NCBI RefSeq assembly: GCF_032302195.1
Contig: NZ_CP135275.1
Span: forward strand, 2,666,001-2,730,000
Direction: 5' to 3'
Length of the DNA stretch: 64,000 bases
Origin: Paenibacillus sp. MMS20-IR301
Lineage (GTDB): Bacteria > Bacillota > Bacilli > Paenibacillales > Paenibacillaceae
The notes beneath the pieces were generated by a model that was not told the origin of the DNA, did not search any database, and worked only from the letters and a program-made list of their open reading frames with translations. The position numbers and the translations under genes were made by a program. Of the stretch, positions 8,640 to 20,067 are shown piece by piece (the stretch's first letter is position 1; each line of letters opens with the position of its first letter).

Positions 8640-8690
8640 GTAATAAGAACCGGGAATGCCTGTCCGCAGGCGGACTGTTTCGTCTTCATT

Positions 8691-8736
8691 TAACAAAAGC
8701 GCTTCTCAAGCTGCGGCCTGAGAAGCGCTTTTGTTA
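8691..8736. terminator. Strong bidirectional terminator between GH30 and GT2 genes
   Basis: A perfect 18-bp inverted repeat (8691-8708 / 8719-8736) with a 10-base loop, flanked by A/T runs on both sides, lies between convergent genes and can stop transcription from either direction. Confidence 0.85.
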
Positions 8737-8773
8737 TGCCCTTCAGCAGCATGCAGTTGATGCAGCCATGCTG

Positions 8774-9895
8774 CTACTCCGGCTGCTCTCCCGCAAGCTC
8801 CTTCGGCTGCAGTGAGACATATTTGTCACCCAGCAGGTTCCGGAAGTAGTTGCGGTTATACAGCATACTGGGATGGCTGGGCAGGTGGAGCAGCGCTGCT
8901 TCGTTGAACAGGTTAGCCCGCTCGTGCTGTCCCAGCCGGTCATAACAGAGTGCAAGCTGCAGATTCGGCAGCCAGGTGGCATAAGCCTCATTCTTCACGC
9001 CCATGGAAGCATTCTGCCGCGGGAGCATCAGCGCAAGCTCATACCAGTAGACAGCCTGCTGCAGCTGGCCCTTCTCTACATGCCAGGCTCCTAACCTGCA
9101 GCAGAACTCTGCACGGGGAGCGTCATACTGCAGGCTGCGGGTCATTGCCGTGAACGCTGCCCCCGTGTCTCCAAGACGTTCCCGGCACTCGGCCAGCCGC
9201 AGGCAGGCCTGAATATTATCTTCAATCCAGCCCTGTCCGCCGTCCAGGAACTGCTCGTAATACCGGCTGGCCTCAGCATGAATGCCATGATCACGCAGTT
9301 CATTGGCATAATAATACTGGTCACGCGGCGAGAAATTCTCTCTCTCAGCTGCCCGTTTCCGGTAGATCCGCAGATTGCGGTCCGTATAGGCTTTATCTTT
9401 TTCATGAGTAATACAGACCTCACTGCTGTAAGATGGCCCGTATACCTCCAAGTATTCATGCACCGGGCCAATCCATTTGAACCCGCAGGAGCGCCGGACC
9501 AGTCGGTTGCGCCTAAGCGAAGTAACCACCTTGCCCTCTCCGTCAAAAGCGAGATTATACTGCATATTCACACTGTCCACATGATCCGGAAATGACTCCT
9601 TCAGCCTGCGGAACAGCAGCTGATCCTCTTCCTTCAGGTAATCATCCGCATCCAGCCAGAAAATATATTCTTTGGTCGCCTGGCTGAAGGCGAAATTGCG
9701 GGCAGCGGAGAAATCGTCAATCCAGGTAAAATCACGGATGACCGCGCCGAAGGAACGGGCGATCTCCTTCGTCTGATCATCCGAGCCGGTATCAACGATG
9801 ATGATTTCATCGGCAAGACCGCGCACGGAAGAGAGGCAGCGGGGCAGACTTTGCTCCTCATTGCGGACAATCATGCATAAACTGATTTCAATCAT
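8774..9895 (-). CDS. GT2 glycosyltransferase with C-terminal TPR-like repeats
   Basis: A 373-aa protein. The first 130 residues are a GT-A (family 2) domain starting ISLCMIVRNEEQSLPRCLSS, with nucleotide-sugar/metal motif IFWLDADDYL (about 93-102). Residues 190-350 are helical TPR-like units (YYYANELRDHG, ACLRLAECRERLGD, LALCYDRLGQHERANLFNEAA). This layout is common in Bacillota (SunS-like S-glycosyltransferases and 'tetratricopeptide repeat-containing glycosyltransferases'), where TPRs bind the acceptor. The acceptor is unknown and no bacteriocin precursor is adjacent. GGAGG lies 5 bases before the ATG. Confidence 0.88.
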   Translation of the reverse strand: MIEISLCMIVRNEEQSLPRCLSSVRGLADEIIIVDTGSDDQTKEIARSFGAVIRDFTWIDDFSAARNFAFSQATKEYIFWLDADDYLKEEDQLLFRRLKESFPDHVDSVNMQYNLAFDGEGKVVTSLRRNRLVRRSCGFKWIGPVHEYLEVYGPSYSSEVCITHEKDKAYTDRNLRIYRKRAAERENFSPRDQYYYANELRDHGIHAEASRYYEQFLDGGQGWIEDNIQACLRLAECRERLGDTGAAFTAMTRSLQYDAPRAEFCCRLGAWHVEKGQLQQAVYWYELALMLPRQNASMGVKNEAYATWLPNLQLALCYDRLGQHERANLFNEAALLHLPSHPSMLYNRNYFRNLLGDKYVSLQPKELAGEQPE

Positions 9896-10023
9896 GGCAG
9901 CCTCCTGAGCAAAAATTCCATTTTGCTATCATGATATGCTGCACAGCAGAATTGATCCCCTGTTCAGGCCTACAGGTGAAATTGAAGTCTTGTACTTTTT
10001 TTGCGGACGATGTCCATGATATT

Positions 10024-10032
10024 TGGTATAAT
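10024..10032 (+). promoter_or_regulatory. Extended -10 promoter for pdxK
   Basis: TGG-TATAAT is a perfect -10 hexamer (10027-10032) with the TGn extension, about 70 bp upstream of the pdxK start. No good -35 lies at 17 bp spacing; the closest hexamer, TTGCGG (10001-10006), is 20 bp away. Confidence 0.55.
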
Positions 10033-10104
10033 ATTCGAAGTGTTATTAGCTTCAGCTTGGAATCACACTCCAAACTATCCATACACAAAAAGGGGACGTT
10101 ACCT

Positions 10105-10917
10105 TTGTCAAAAATTATCAAGACGCTAACTATTGCCGGCAGTGACTCCAGCGGAGGCGCAGGCATTCAGGCTGACCTCAAAACCTTTGAGGAATACGGC
10201 ACCTATGGCTTCAGCGCATTGACTACTATCGTTACTATGGACCCTGACCGGGGCTGGCACCATAATGTGTACCCGGTAGATGCTGCACTTGTTGCTGAAC
10301 AGCTGAAAACAGTCTTCGCCGGCGGCCCCGTCGACGCTATGAAGACAGGCATGCTGGGCAGTGTAGAGATCGTTCAGGTAACTGAACAGGCAATCAAGAG
10401 CAATCTGCAGACCAATGTTGTTATCGACCCTGTTATGGTCTGCAAAGGTGAAGATGAAGTGCTCAACCCGGAAAGCGCCAACGCTATCCGTGACCTGCTG
10501 CTGCCGCTGGCTACAGTAGCTACACCAAATCTGTTCGAAGCCGGTGTCCTGTCCGGGCTGGGCAAGCTGAGCACACTGGATGACATGAAGGAAGCTGCCC
10601 GCCTGATCCATGAGCTCGGCACGAAGAATGTAGTCGTTAAAGGCGGTAAGGCGCTGGGCGGCGACATGGCGATTGATGTCTTCTATGACGGCAACGAATA
10701 TACCGTGCTGGAGACAGCCAAGATTGAGCCGGCTTATAATCACGGCGCAGGCTGCACCTTCGCCGCGGCGATTACAGGCGGCCTGGCTAACGGTCTGACC
10801 GTGAAGGAAGCGGTAGTGAAGGCGAAGGATTTCGTCTCCGCAGCGATCCGTAACGGTTATGCCTTTAATCAGTATGTAGGACCTGTATTCCACGGCGGCT
10901 ACCGCCTGGAGCAATAA
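10105..10917 (+). CDS. pdxK: Pyridoxine kinase (ThiD-fold, Bacillus PdxK type)
   Basis: 270 aa from the TTG at 10105, chosen because AGGGG lies 9 bases upstream and the product then starts at SKIIKTLTIAGSDSSGGAG, matching Bacillus PdxK. A ribokinase-fold vitamin kinase that phosphorylates pyridoxine/pyridoxal (related ThiD enzymes use hydroxymethylpyrimidine). Signatures are AGSDSSGGAGIQADLK, the VIDPVMVCKG motif (about 111-120) and the anion-hole/catalytic GAGCTF (about 221-226, with Cys in the lid-type position used by PdxK). Monocistronic: promoter upstream, terminator 12 bp downstream. Confusion with ThiD is possible but the sequence follows the PdxK branch. Confidence 0.9.
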   Translation: MSKIIKTLTIAGSDSSGGAGIQADLKTFEEYGTYGFSALTTIVTMDPDRGWHHNVYPVDAALVAEQLKTVFAGGPVDAMKTGMLGSVEIVQVTEQAIKSNLQTNVVIDPVMVCKGEDEVLNPESANAIRDLLLPLATVATPNLFEAGVLSGLGKLSTLDDMKEAARLIHELGTKNVVVKGGKALGGDMAIDVFYDGNEYTVLETAKIEPAYNHGAGCTFAAAITGGLANGLTVKEAVVKAKDFVSAAIRNGYAFNQYVGPVFHGGYRLEQ

Positions 10918-10929
10918 GACATAAATACG

Positions 10930-10979
10930 AAACCTCTCTTCCGTAATGGCGTGTGAACAACCATTTGGAAGAGAGGTTT
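10930..10979. terminator. Terminator after pdxK
   Basis: Perfect 13-bp inverted repeat (10930-10942 / 10967-10979) with T/A flanks between the convergent pdxK and the next minus-strand gene; probably bidirectional. Confidence 0.8.
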
Positions 10980-11014
10980 CTTTGTATAACTATTGGTCAC
11001 CCGGCAGGGTTATT

Positions 11015-11920
11015 TTACTTAGCGGCCTGCTCCTCAGCAATATGCTTCACGAAGGCTAAGGTCTTGTCCTTGTTGTCCTCGCCAAGCACACTGATAATAA
11101 TCGATTTCACATTATAATCAATCGGCAGTGCAGAGATGAACGGAGAGTTCATAATATCCACGCCGTACAGCTCTTTGGCGCCGGTATCTTCATTTGTTCC
11201 CCAACGCATACGGGTATCGTCAGCTGCAAGCTTGCCGTCCGCCGTAATCGTCTCGAGATTCTGGAAGCCCGCCTGTCCGCCGATCCATTCGATGGTCGCA
11301 TCATCCAGAATAATGATATCCGGCCTGTTGGCTGCCAGCTCCACTATAGCTTTTTGCATATGGTTCATATCCAGCGTATCCGCGCCTTCACCCGTCTTCG
11401 GCAGATATACTATGCTGGCTTCCACCCGCTTCCACTGCGGATAAGCAGCAACGATGGCCTGCTCCAAATCTGCTGTACTCCCGCTGCTGTCCTTAGCCCC
11501 GAAATTGCCTATGAACATTATGGTCGCATCCACCGGCGGCAGAGAGGCGAGATACTGTCTATGCTGATAATTATCGTACAGTGCCTTCCCGCCGAATATC
11601 AGCACAAGCACAGCGATAATCCCCAGGATCACATGAGTTTTGTACAGCCGCATAAAGGTTTCCCATTTGCTCGCGGTGCCGGAGAACCGCCCGTATTTCG
11701 CAAGCCGCTCATCCTCGGCCTCCTGAATCTCCTGCTCATCCCATGTATCCAGAATCAGCTTGAACGCCTGGAAATCCGCCTCGTATGCAGCAATCTCTTC
11801 ATCCGTTCTGAGCGTCCGTCTGCGCTTCAGCAGCAGGTCAAACCGCTTGTTGAGTTCCTCTCTGGTTACGGTTTCAGATAGTTCTAACCGCGAGTACGCT
11901 TGCTTCAGTTTTTCGTTCAC
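11015..11920 (-). CDS. Membrane-anchored protein with J-domain-like N-terminus
   Basis: 301 aa, GTG start with AAAGGAG 8 bases upstream. Residues 1-60 resemble a DnaJ helical hairpin (YSRLELSETVTREELNKRFDLLLKRR... ADFQAFKLILDTW) but lack the HPD tripeptide, so Hsp70 stimulation is unlikely. One membrane helix follows at about 94-112 (VILGIIAVLVLIFGG). The C-terminal 180 residues form a mixed alpha/beta extracytoplasmic or lumenal domain of unknown function (IMFIGNFGAK, RPDIIILDDATIEW, VKSIIISVLG). I do not recognise a named family beyond the J-like head. It is monocistronic. Confidence 0.75.
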   Translation of the reverse strand: MNEKLKQAYSRLELSETVTREELNKRFDLLLKRRRTLRTDEEIAAYEADFQAFKLILDTWDEQEIQEAEDERLAKYGRFSGTASKWETFMRLYKTHVILGIIAVLVLIFGGKALYDNYQHRQYLASLPPVDATIMFIGNFGAKDSSGSTADLEQAIVAAYPQWKRVEASIVYLPKTGEGADTLDMNHMQKAIVELAANRPDIIILDDATIEWIGGQAGFQNLETITADGKLAADDTRMRWGTNEDTGAKELYGVDIMNSPFISALPIDYNVKSIIISVLGEDNKDKTLAFVKHIAEEQAAK

Positions 11921-12004
11921 ATTCCATTCTCCTTTGGTATGTATAATGCCATAGTTCTATATTAACAGACTTTCCCCTGTATTCTCCACTCGCGCGCCGG
12001 AGAC

Positions 12005-12511
12005 TCAGAATGGCCCTGCCGTTTCCATCAGCAGAAACTCTGTTTCACTGTCCCCGTATCTGTTCACGAAGCGCTGTCCGGGCAGAAATCCCGCCTTCTT
12101 GTAGAGACTTACAGCTCTAAGATTAAATGCAGCTACAGATAACCTGAACCGCCTGGCGGGATAATTCTGCTGCCCGAATTTCATCCCCGCCTGGAGAAAG
12201 GCAAGCCCCCGGCCCCCTCCCGTCAGCTCCGGTCTTAAGCCAAGGCCAATATCCAGCGCTGTGCCGTCCAGGTACAGTCCCTGCTGCACCCCGCCCCCAA
12301 CCTGGGCATTCCTTCCGTAACAGAAGAATCCGATAAGCGTCCCGTCCGGAGTGCGTACACCGAAATAGGAGCCGTCCATTAGCTCTTCAATATCCTCTGA
12401 ATCATCAGAATCCTCCATCATATTGTACATGGCATACGGTGCATCGTATTTCCAGTGCAGAATCTCCCTGGCTGACTGCTCGTCCATTAAACGGATCTGA
12501 TAATCACTCAT
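12005..12511 (-). CDS. GNAT-family N-acetyltransferase
   Basis: A 168-aa GNAT protein with a central beta4 strand (IGFFCYG) and the acetyl-CoA pyrophosphate loop region GLGLRPELTGGGRGLAFLQ (about 89-107). It also has the C-terminal VAAFNLRAVSLYKKAGF motif (about 126-142) common to the family. The substrate is unknown. Its start overlaps the stop region of the upstream AraC-type gene by 8 bp, so the two are translationally coupled. GGAGGGG precedes the ATG by 7 bases. Confidence 0.85.
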   Translation of the reverse strand: MSDYQIRLMDEQSAREILHWKYDAPYAMYNMMEDSDDSEDIEELMDGSYFGVRTPDGTLIGFFCYGRNAQVGGGVQQGLYLDGTALDIGLGLRPELTGGGRGLAFLQAGMKFGQQNYPARRFRLSVAAFNLRAVSLYKKAGFLPGQRFVNRYGDSETEFLLMETAGPF

Positions 12512-13361
12512 TGCGTATCCCCTCCTGATTCATATGAACAGGAAGCAGCTGCTTCCTGAATTCTGTAGGCGCCAGGCCGGCATGCTTCTTGAACTGCTTG
12601 GAGAAATAGAACAGATCTCCGAAGCCGAGCCGGGCGGCAATCTCGCTTACCGAGCCGGATGTCGCTGTCAGCAGCTCCTTGGCCTTCTCGATTTTCTGCC
12701 TGGTGATGTACTGCATCGGCGGCACGCCGATCTGCTGCTTGAACAGGCGCATGAAGTAATTCGGGTGCATATATGCAATTTCGGCAAGCTCATGAATGGT
12801 GATGTTACGTTCAATGTTCGCTGTGATATAGTCCAGCACAGCAGTCAGCTTGCGGGCGGAGCCGAGATTCTTATAGGTGATTTCGCCTGGCTCAAGATTC
12901 ATCAGATACTGGGAGAACAGCTCCAGCAGTCTGCTCTTGGCCAGCAGCGGCGCATAGACGGCATCCGATTTGGCACTGCCGGTAATGCCTTTGAACAGCG
13001 TCTCGACCATGTCCGGGTCCTGCGGGATGCATACATGGCTCAGCTCCAGGATACGGAACAGATTGATCTCTCCCACCTTGGCACTGAAATGACACCAGTA
13101 CTTGAGAAAGGGCTGCCCGCTGATGCATGAGTAGGACTGCTTCACACCTTCCGGCATCAGAATCAGCTCTCCCGGCTTAGGATAATATTCCTGATCGCCA
13201 ATCTTCAGCCACCCTTCCCCGCCGATGATGTAATAGAACTTGCTGTAGTCCGGCGTATAGTCCAGATCTCTCCACCGCGTGGTGCACTGGTTGTAATCGG
13301 CCATAAGCAGATCAACCTTGAGATTGGATAAATAGCCGGTAAGCAGCGCGCGATGATCCAT
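12504..13361 (-). CDS. AraC-family regulator divergent from the alpha-L-fucosidase
   Basis: A 285-aa regulator. The N-terminal cupin sensor has GGEGWLKIGDQEYYPKPGEL (about 48-67) and a MPEGVKQSY turn. The C-terminal domain has two HTH motifs (ITIHELAEIAYMHPNYFMRLF and VSEIAARLGFGDLFYFSKQF). The Shine-Dalgarno is weak (AAGGCGG). It is divergent from the GH29/phosphotransferase operon across about 120 bp and coupled to a downstream acetyltransferase. Activation of the fucosidase operon in response to a sugar is the likely role (inference). Confidence 0.88.
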   Translation of the reverse strand: MDHRALLTGYLSNLKVDLLMADYNQCTTRWRDLDYTPDYSKFYYIIGGEGWLKIGDQEYYPKPGELILMPEGVKQSYSCISGQPFLKYWCHFSAKVGEINLFRILELSHVCIPQDPDMVETLFKGITGSAKSDAVYAPLLAKSRLLELFSQYLMNLEPGEITYKNLGSARKLTAVLDYITANIERNITIHELAEIAYMHPNYFMRLFKQQIGVPPMQYITRQKIEKAKELLTATSGSVSEIAARLGFGDLFYFSKQFKKHAGLAPTEFRKQLLPVHMNQEGIRNE

Positions 13362-13438
13362 GGACCAGACCGCCTTAAAGGTTATTTTTGTACATCAGAA
13401 AGTTAGTGCTGTACATTCTTTATCCTCTCCGTGCCCGG

Positions 13439-13457
13439 TACAATGAAAGCGTTATAA
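13439..13457 (+). promoter_or_regulatory. Promoter -10 with overlapping cre-like site for the fucosidase operon
   Basis: A -10-like TACAAT (13439-13444) is overlapped at its last base by TGAAAGCGTTATAA (13444-13457), which matches the CcpA cre consensus at 13 of 14 positions. A CcpA complex here would block initiation. No clear -35 is seen, as expected for an AraC-activated promoter. Confidence 0.5.
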
Positions 13458-13484
13458 CCCACACGAGAGGATGGAACACATACG

Positions 13485-14942
13485 ATGAACACTGCTGACT
13501 ATTTGCAATTGATCGACGATACGATTAAGAACGGACCTTACAAGGATGACTGGAACTCACTTAGCGGTTATCCGGTGCCGGAGTGGTACCGCCAGGCCAA
13601 ATTCGGGATTTTCATTCACTGGGGGCTTTATTCCATACCCGCTTTCAGCAATGAGTGGTATTCACGCAACATGTACATTCAAGGCTCGAAGGAGTATGAG
13701 CATCATCTTGCTGTCTACGGCAGCCACAAGGACTTCGGCTATAAGGATTTCATCCCCTTGTTCAAGGCTGAGCAGTTCGATCCCGGGGAATGGGCCCGGC
13801 TGTTCAAAGCTTCCGGTGCCAAATATGTTGTCCCTGTAGCAGAGCATCATGACGGCTTCCAGATGTATAAAAGCGCTGTCTCCCATTATAACACGTACGA
13901 GATGGGTCCCGGGCGGGATATTATCGGCGAGCTGAAGGCCGCCTTTGCGGAGCAGGGAATTGAGCTGGGGGTCTCCTCCCACCGGGCTGAGCACTGGTTC
14001 TTCATGTCCCACGGCAAAGAGTTTGATTCCGACATCCGGGAGCCGCTTGTACGCGGTGATTTCTACTGGCCGTCCATGCCGGAGCCGGATCATCATGATC
14101 TGCAGGGCTCACCTCCTTCCGCAGAGTATCTGGAAGACTGGCTGATCCGCTGCTGTGAGCTGGTAGACCAGTATCAGCCGAAGATGGTTTACTTTGACTG
14201 GTGGATCGAGAATCTGGTATTCAAGCCCTATCTGAAAAAATTCGCCGCCTACTATTACAACAGGGCTGCAGAATGGGGCATTACGGCAGCTATCAATTAC
14301 AAGCATGACGCCTTTATGTTCGGCACAGCGATTCCGGATGTCGAGCGCGGGCAATTCGCCGAGCTGAAGCCCTATTACTGGCAGACCGATACGGCGGCGG
14401 CAAGAAACTCCTGGTGTTATACGGAGAATAATGAATACAAATCTGCGGTGGAGATTATCCGGGATCTGGCTGATATCGTCAGCAAGAACGGCAATCTGCT
14501 GCTGAATGTCGGGCCGAAGGCTGACGGCAGCTTTGCCGCAGAAGATAAAGCGATCCTGTCTGCGATTGGCAGCTGGCTTAGCATCAACGGCGAGGCTATT
14601 TACGGGACCTCCTACTGGCGCACATTTGGCGAAGGGCCGACTGTGATTGAGGAAGGGCAGTTCACGGACGGCAATGCCAAGGTGTTCACACCTGAAGATA
14701 TCCGCTTTACCGTCAAAGGAAGCGCTCTGTATGCAACCGTTCTGGTATATCCTGCGGATGGTGTGGTACGCATCAAAACGTTAAGGGAAAAATCGCCATA
14801 CTTCGAAGGGGTCATCCGGGAAATTACCGTATTAGGCTTCGAAGAGCAGCCGGTCTGGACACGGGATGCAGGTGCTTTAACAATAAGGACTACGGCTGTT
14901 GCCAGCGATGCACCGGTCGTATTCCGGCTTGAACTGGAGTGA
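13485..14942 (+). CDS. Alpha-L-fucosidase, glycoside hydrolase family 29
   Basis: A 485-aa GH29 enzyme hydrolysing alpha-L-fucosyl linkages with retention. Family signatures are AKFGIFIHWGLYSIPAF (about 38-54), EHHDGF (about 124-129), the catalytic nucleophile Asp238 in MVYFDWWIE, and the GNLLLNVGPKADG segment (about 343-355). No signal peptide is present and a C-terminal beta-sandwich follows the barrel, as is usual. It is transcribed away from an AraC-type regulator and is followed 9 bp later by a sugar/choline-kinase-like gene. Intracellular action on imported fucosylated oligosaccharides is the likely role. Confidence 0.93.
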   Translation: MNTADYLQLIDDTIKNGPYKDDWNSLSGYPVPEWYRQAKFGIFIHWGLYSIPAFSNEWYSRNMYIQGSKEYEHHLAVYGSHKDFGYKDFIPLFKAEQFDPGEWARLFKASGAKYVVPVAEHHDGFQMYKSAVSHYNTYEMGPGRDIIGELKAAFAEQGIELGVSSHRAEHWFFMSHGKEFDSDIREPLVRGDFYWPSMPEPDHHDLQGSPPSAEYLEDWLIRCCELVDQYQPKMVYFDWWIENLVFKPYLKKFAAYYYNRAAEWGITAAINYKHDAFMFGTAIPDVERGQFAELKPYYWQTDTAAARNSWCYTENNEYKSAVEIIRDLADIVSKNGNLLLNVGPKADGSFAAEDKAILSAIGSWLSINGEAIYGTSYWRTFGEGPTVIEEGQFTDGNAKVFTPEDIRFTVKGSALYATVLVYPADGVVRIKTLREKSPYFEGVIREITVLGFEEQPVWTRDAGALTIRTTAVASDAPVVFRLELE

Positions 14943-14951
14943 GGTGACCCC

Positions 14952-15842
14952 ATGAGCGGACGAAATGAACTTTGGAAGCAGATGATTGAGGACAGGCTTC
15001 AGTGGGATATGCAGGATACTGCCATTGAATATCAGCAGGATGGCCTGACTAACCAGAATTATATCATCAAGAACGGGCCGGACAGGCTGGCTCTGCGGAT
15101 CAGCGGCAGCAATGCAGACCGGCTGGGCATCAACCGGGAGGCTGAGCTGGCGGCTATGCAGGCGGCGGCAGCTATCGGAGTAGGCGCAGAGATTGTCTAT
15201 TTCTCCACCGAAACAGGGCATATGATAACGAAGGTGATTGAAGGCCGGAAGTGGAGCGATGCCGATGCGGGGACTGCGGTGAACATGAAACGGATTGCGG
15301 ATACTTTGCGCAAAGTACACGAAATGCCCGCAATTCCCTTCGAATTCTCCCCCTACCGGGATATTGAAGACAGAATCCGCTATTGCGGATTGCATCAGCT
15401 TGGGCTGCCCGGAGATCTGGATAAGCTGCTGGATAAGCTCGCCGCGATTGAAGAGGCCCGGGCGGCAGAAGGCCTGCTGCATGGTGCGCTGTGCCATAAT
15501 GACCCGTTCCCGAACAACTTCCTTGATGACGGAAATGTCCGGCTGATCGACTGGGAATATGCCGGCATGGGCGATATTCTGTTTGATCTGGCCTGCGTAT
15601 GCGCGTCTTATTCCCCGGCGCAGAAGGAAAGCTTTCTCACGCATTATTTCGGGCAATGTGACGCGGCCACACTGCACAGCCTTGAACAGATGTCCTATGT
15701 CGTCACCTTCTGGAATGCTATGTGGGCGGTGCTGCAGACACATACACTTAAGCCGGTTGAAGCCGGGGTGTCTGCTGAGCCGCCTGCAGATTACCGCCAG
15801 ATGGCAGACTGGATGTTCGCCCGGCTGCGGGAAACCTTGTGA
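14952..15842 (+). CDS. Choline/aminoglycoside-kinase-fold phosphotransferase (LicA-like)
   Basis: A 296-aa protein-kinase-like phosphotransferase. The catalytic loop is LCHNDPFPNNFL (about 180-191, Asp in HND) and the metal-binding Asp is in RLIDWEYAGMGD (about 197-208), the pattern of LicA-type choline/thiamine kinases. The N-terminal GLTNQNYII resembles the nucleotide-binding beta-hairpin. It is 9 bp after the fucosidase stop, with GAGGTG 5 bases before the ATG, so it is co-transcribed. Phosphorylation of a released sugar or aglycone is a tempting inference; choline or an aminoglycoside-like substrate cannot be excluded. Confidence 0.82.
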   Translation: MSGRNELWKQMIEDRLQWDMQDTAIEYQQDGLTNQNYIIKNGPDRLALRISGSNADRLGINREAELAAMQAAAAIGVGAEIVYFSTETGHMITKVIEGRKWSDADAGTAVNMKRIADTLRKVHEMPAIPFEFSPYRDIEDRIRYCGLHQLGLPGDLDKLLDKLAAIEEARAAEGLLHGALCHNDPFPNNFLDDGNVRLIDWEYAGMGDILFDLACVCASYSPAQKESFLTHYFGQCDAATLHSLEQMSYVVTFWNAMWAVLQTHTLKPVEAGVSAEPPADYRQMADWMFARLRETL

Positions 15843-15860
15843 GCCGGAGCTGTTCAGCCC

Positions 15861-16682
15861 TTAATCCAGACCGTGCAGGCGCCGCCATTCCTCCGGCTGC
15901 ATCCCGGTAAGCCGCTTGAAAACAGCGCAGAAGTAACTGATATTCTCGAATCCGGCCTGCCGGGCGATGTCGTAAATACGCTGCCCCCGGCTGCTGAACA
16001 TGAGCTGCTTGCTGCGGTTGACCCGCTGCTTGTTGACATAGGCGACAGGCCGCTCGCGGACGGTCCGCTGGAACAGCCGGCACAGGTATTGCGGCGACAC
16101 TTCAGCAACCTCGGCCAGCTCCTTCAGCAGCAGCGGGCGGTGCAGCTGCTGTTCGATATACTGCAGCACCGGCTTTATCCGCTCGAGTTCATTATCCTCA
16201 TTTGCAGCGGGCAGCAGATTTTTCTTCAAGTCGAGCAGCAGGGCATACAGCAGCTTTGAACGTTCCAGATTGTCATGCAGCTCATTGCCGGATGACATCG
16301 TAAGCATCTCCTCCAGCGGACCCAGGATGGGCTCTGCTCTTAACGAGCCCACCCCGGATTCGCGGATTCCGGCATAGAGCAGCATCTGGGCAGCCTCCCG
16401 GCCCTGGAATGAAATCCAGGCCAGCTCCCATTCCTTGCTGAGCGGGGTATAGGAATGGGGAATATCCGGGTAGAGAAACATGATGTCCCCGGCACCGGCA
16501 ACATAACGTTTATCCCCAATCGTCAATTCACCTTTGCCCCCAAGCACCTGGTGAAGCTGGTAATCCGGAAAGCCGGCCGGCCGCACCGTTTCCTCCTGAT
16601 GCTCCCAATATCCGATCGTTGTCGCATACAGCGGCAGCGGCAGTGTCTCCTCCATCTCGCAAAAAATCATTAAGCTTTGCAA
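15861..16682 (-). CDS. AraC-family regulator divergent from the beta-galactosidase
   Basis: An AraC-type regulator. I place the start at the TTG at 16682 (273 aa) because GGAGAGAGGG lies just upstream; an in-frame ATG at 16787 (308 aa) has no Shine-Dalgarno and would add a low-complexity G/P-rich leader. The cupin sensor includes GYWEHQEETVRPAGFPDYQLH and VAGAGDIMFLYPDIPHSY. Two C-terminal HTH units follow (LLKELAEVAEVSPQYLCRLF and IYDIARQAGFENISYFCAVF). The GH2 gene lies divergently about 195 bp away and is the likely target. Confidence 0.86.
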   Translation of the reverse strand: MQSLMIFCEMEETLPLPLYATTIGYWEHQEETVRPAGFPDYQLHQVLGGKGELTIGDKRYVAGAGDIMFLYPDIPHSYTPLSKEWELAWISFQGREAAQMLLYAGIRESGVGSLRAEPILGPLEEMLTMSSGNELHDNLERSKLLYALLLDLKKNLLPAANEDNELERIKPVLQYIEQQLHRPLLLKELAEVAEVSPQYLCRLFQRTVRERPVAYVNKQRVNRSKQLMFSSRGQRIYDIARQAGFENISYFCAVFKRLTGMQPEEWRRLHGLD

Positions 16683-16840
16683 CTGAATCCCTCTCTCCGT
16701 GTAGCTTTCTGCGGGGCCGCCCGGCCCTCTGCCAGGTCCCTGCTTCCCTCCATCATACCTGTCTACAGTTTCAATATCCAGTTTCATATTTTGTTATAAG
16801 TGACGAATATCATTATATATACCCGGAACATTCTCCATTC

Positions 16841-19990
<3,150 letters not shown>

Positions 19991-20020
19991 ACTGCACTTA
20001 GAACTTCTTTTTTTGAACAA

Positions 20021-20067
20021 AGGTTGTCCCGGGCCATGTAATGGCGGCTCGGGGCAGCCTTTTTTTA
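20021..20067 (+). terminator. Terminator after lacZ
   Basis: A GC-rich hairpin (AGGTTGTCCCG ... CGGGGCAGCCT with G-U pairs) followed by a run of seven T residues lies 30 bp after the stop codon. Confidence 0.8.
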
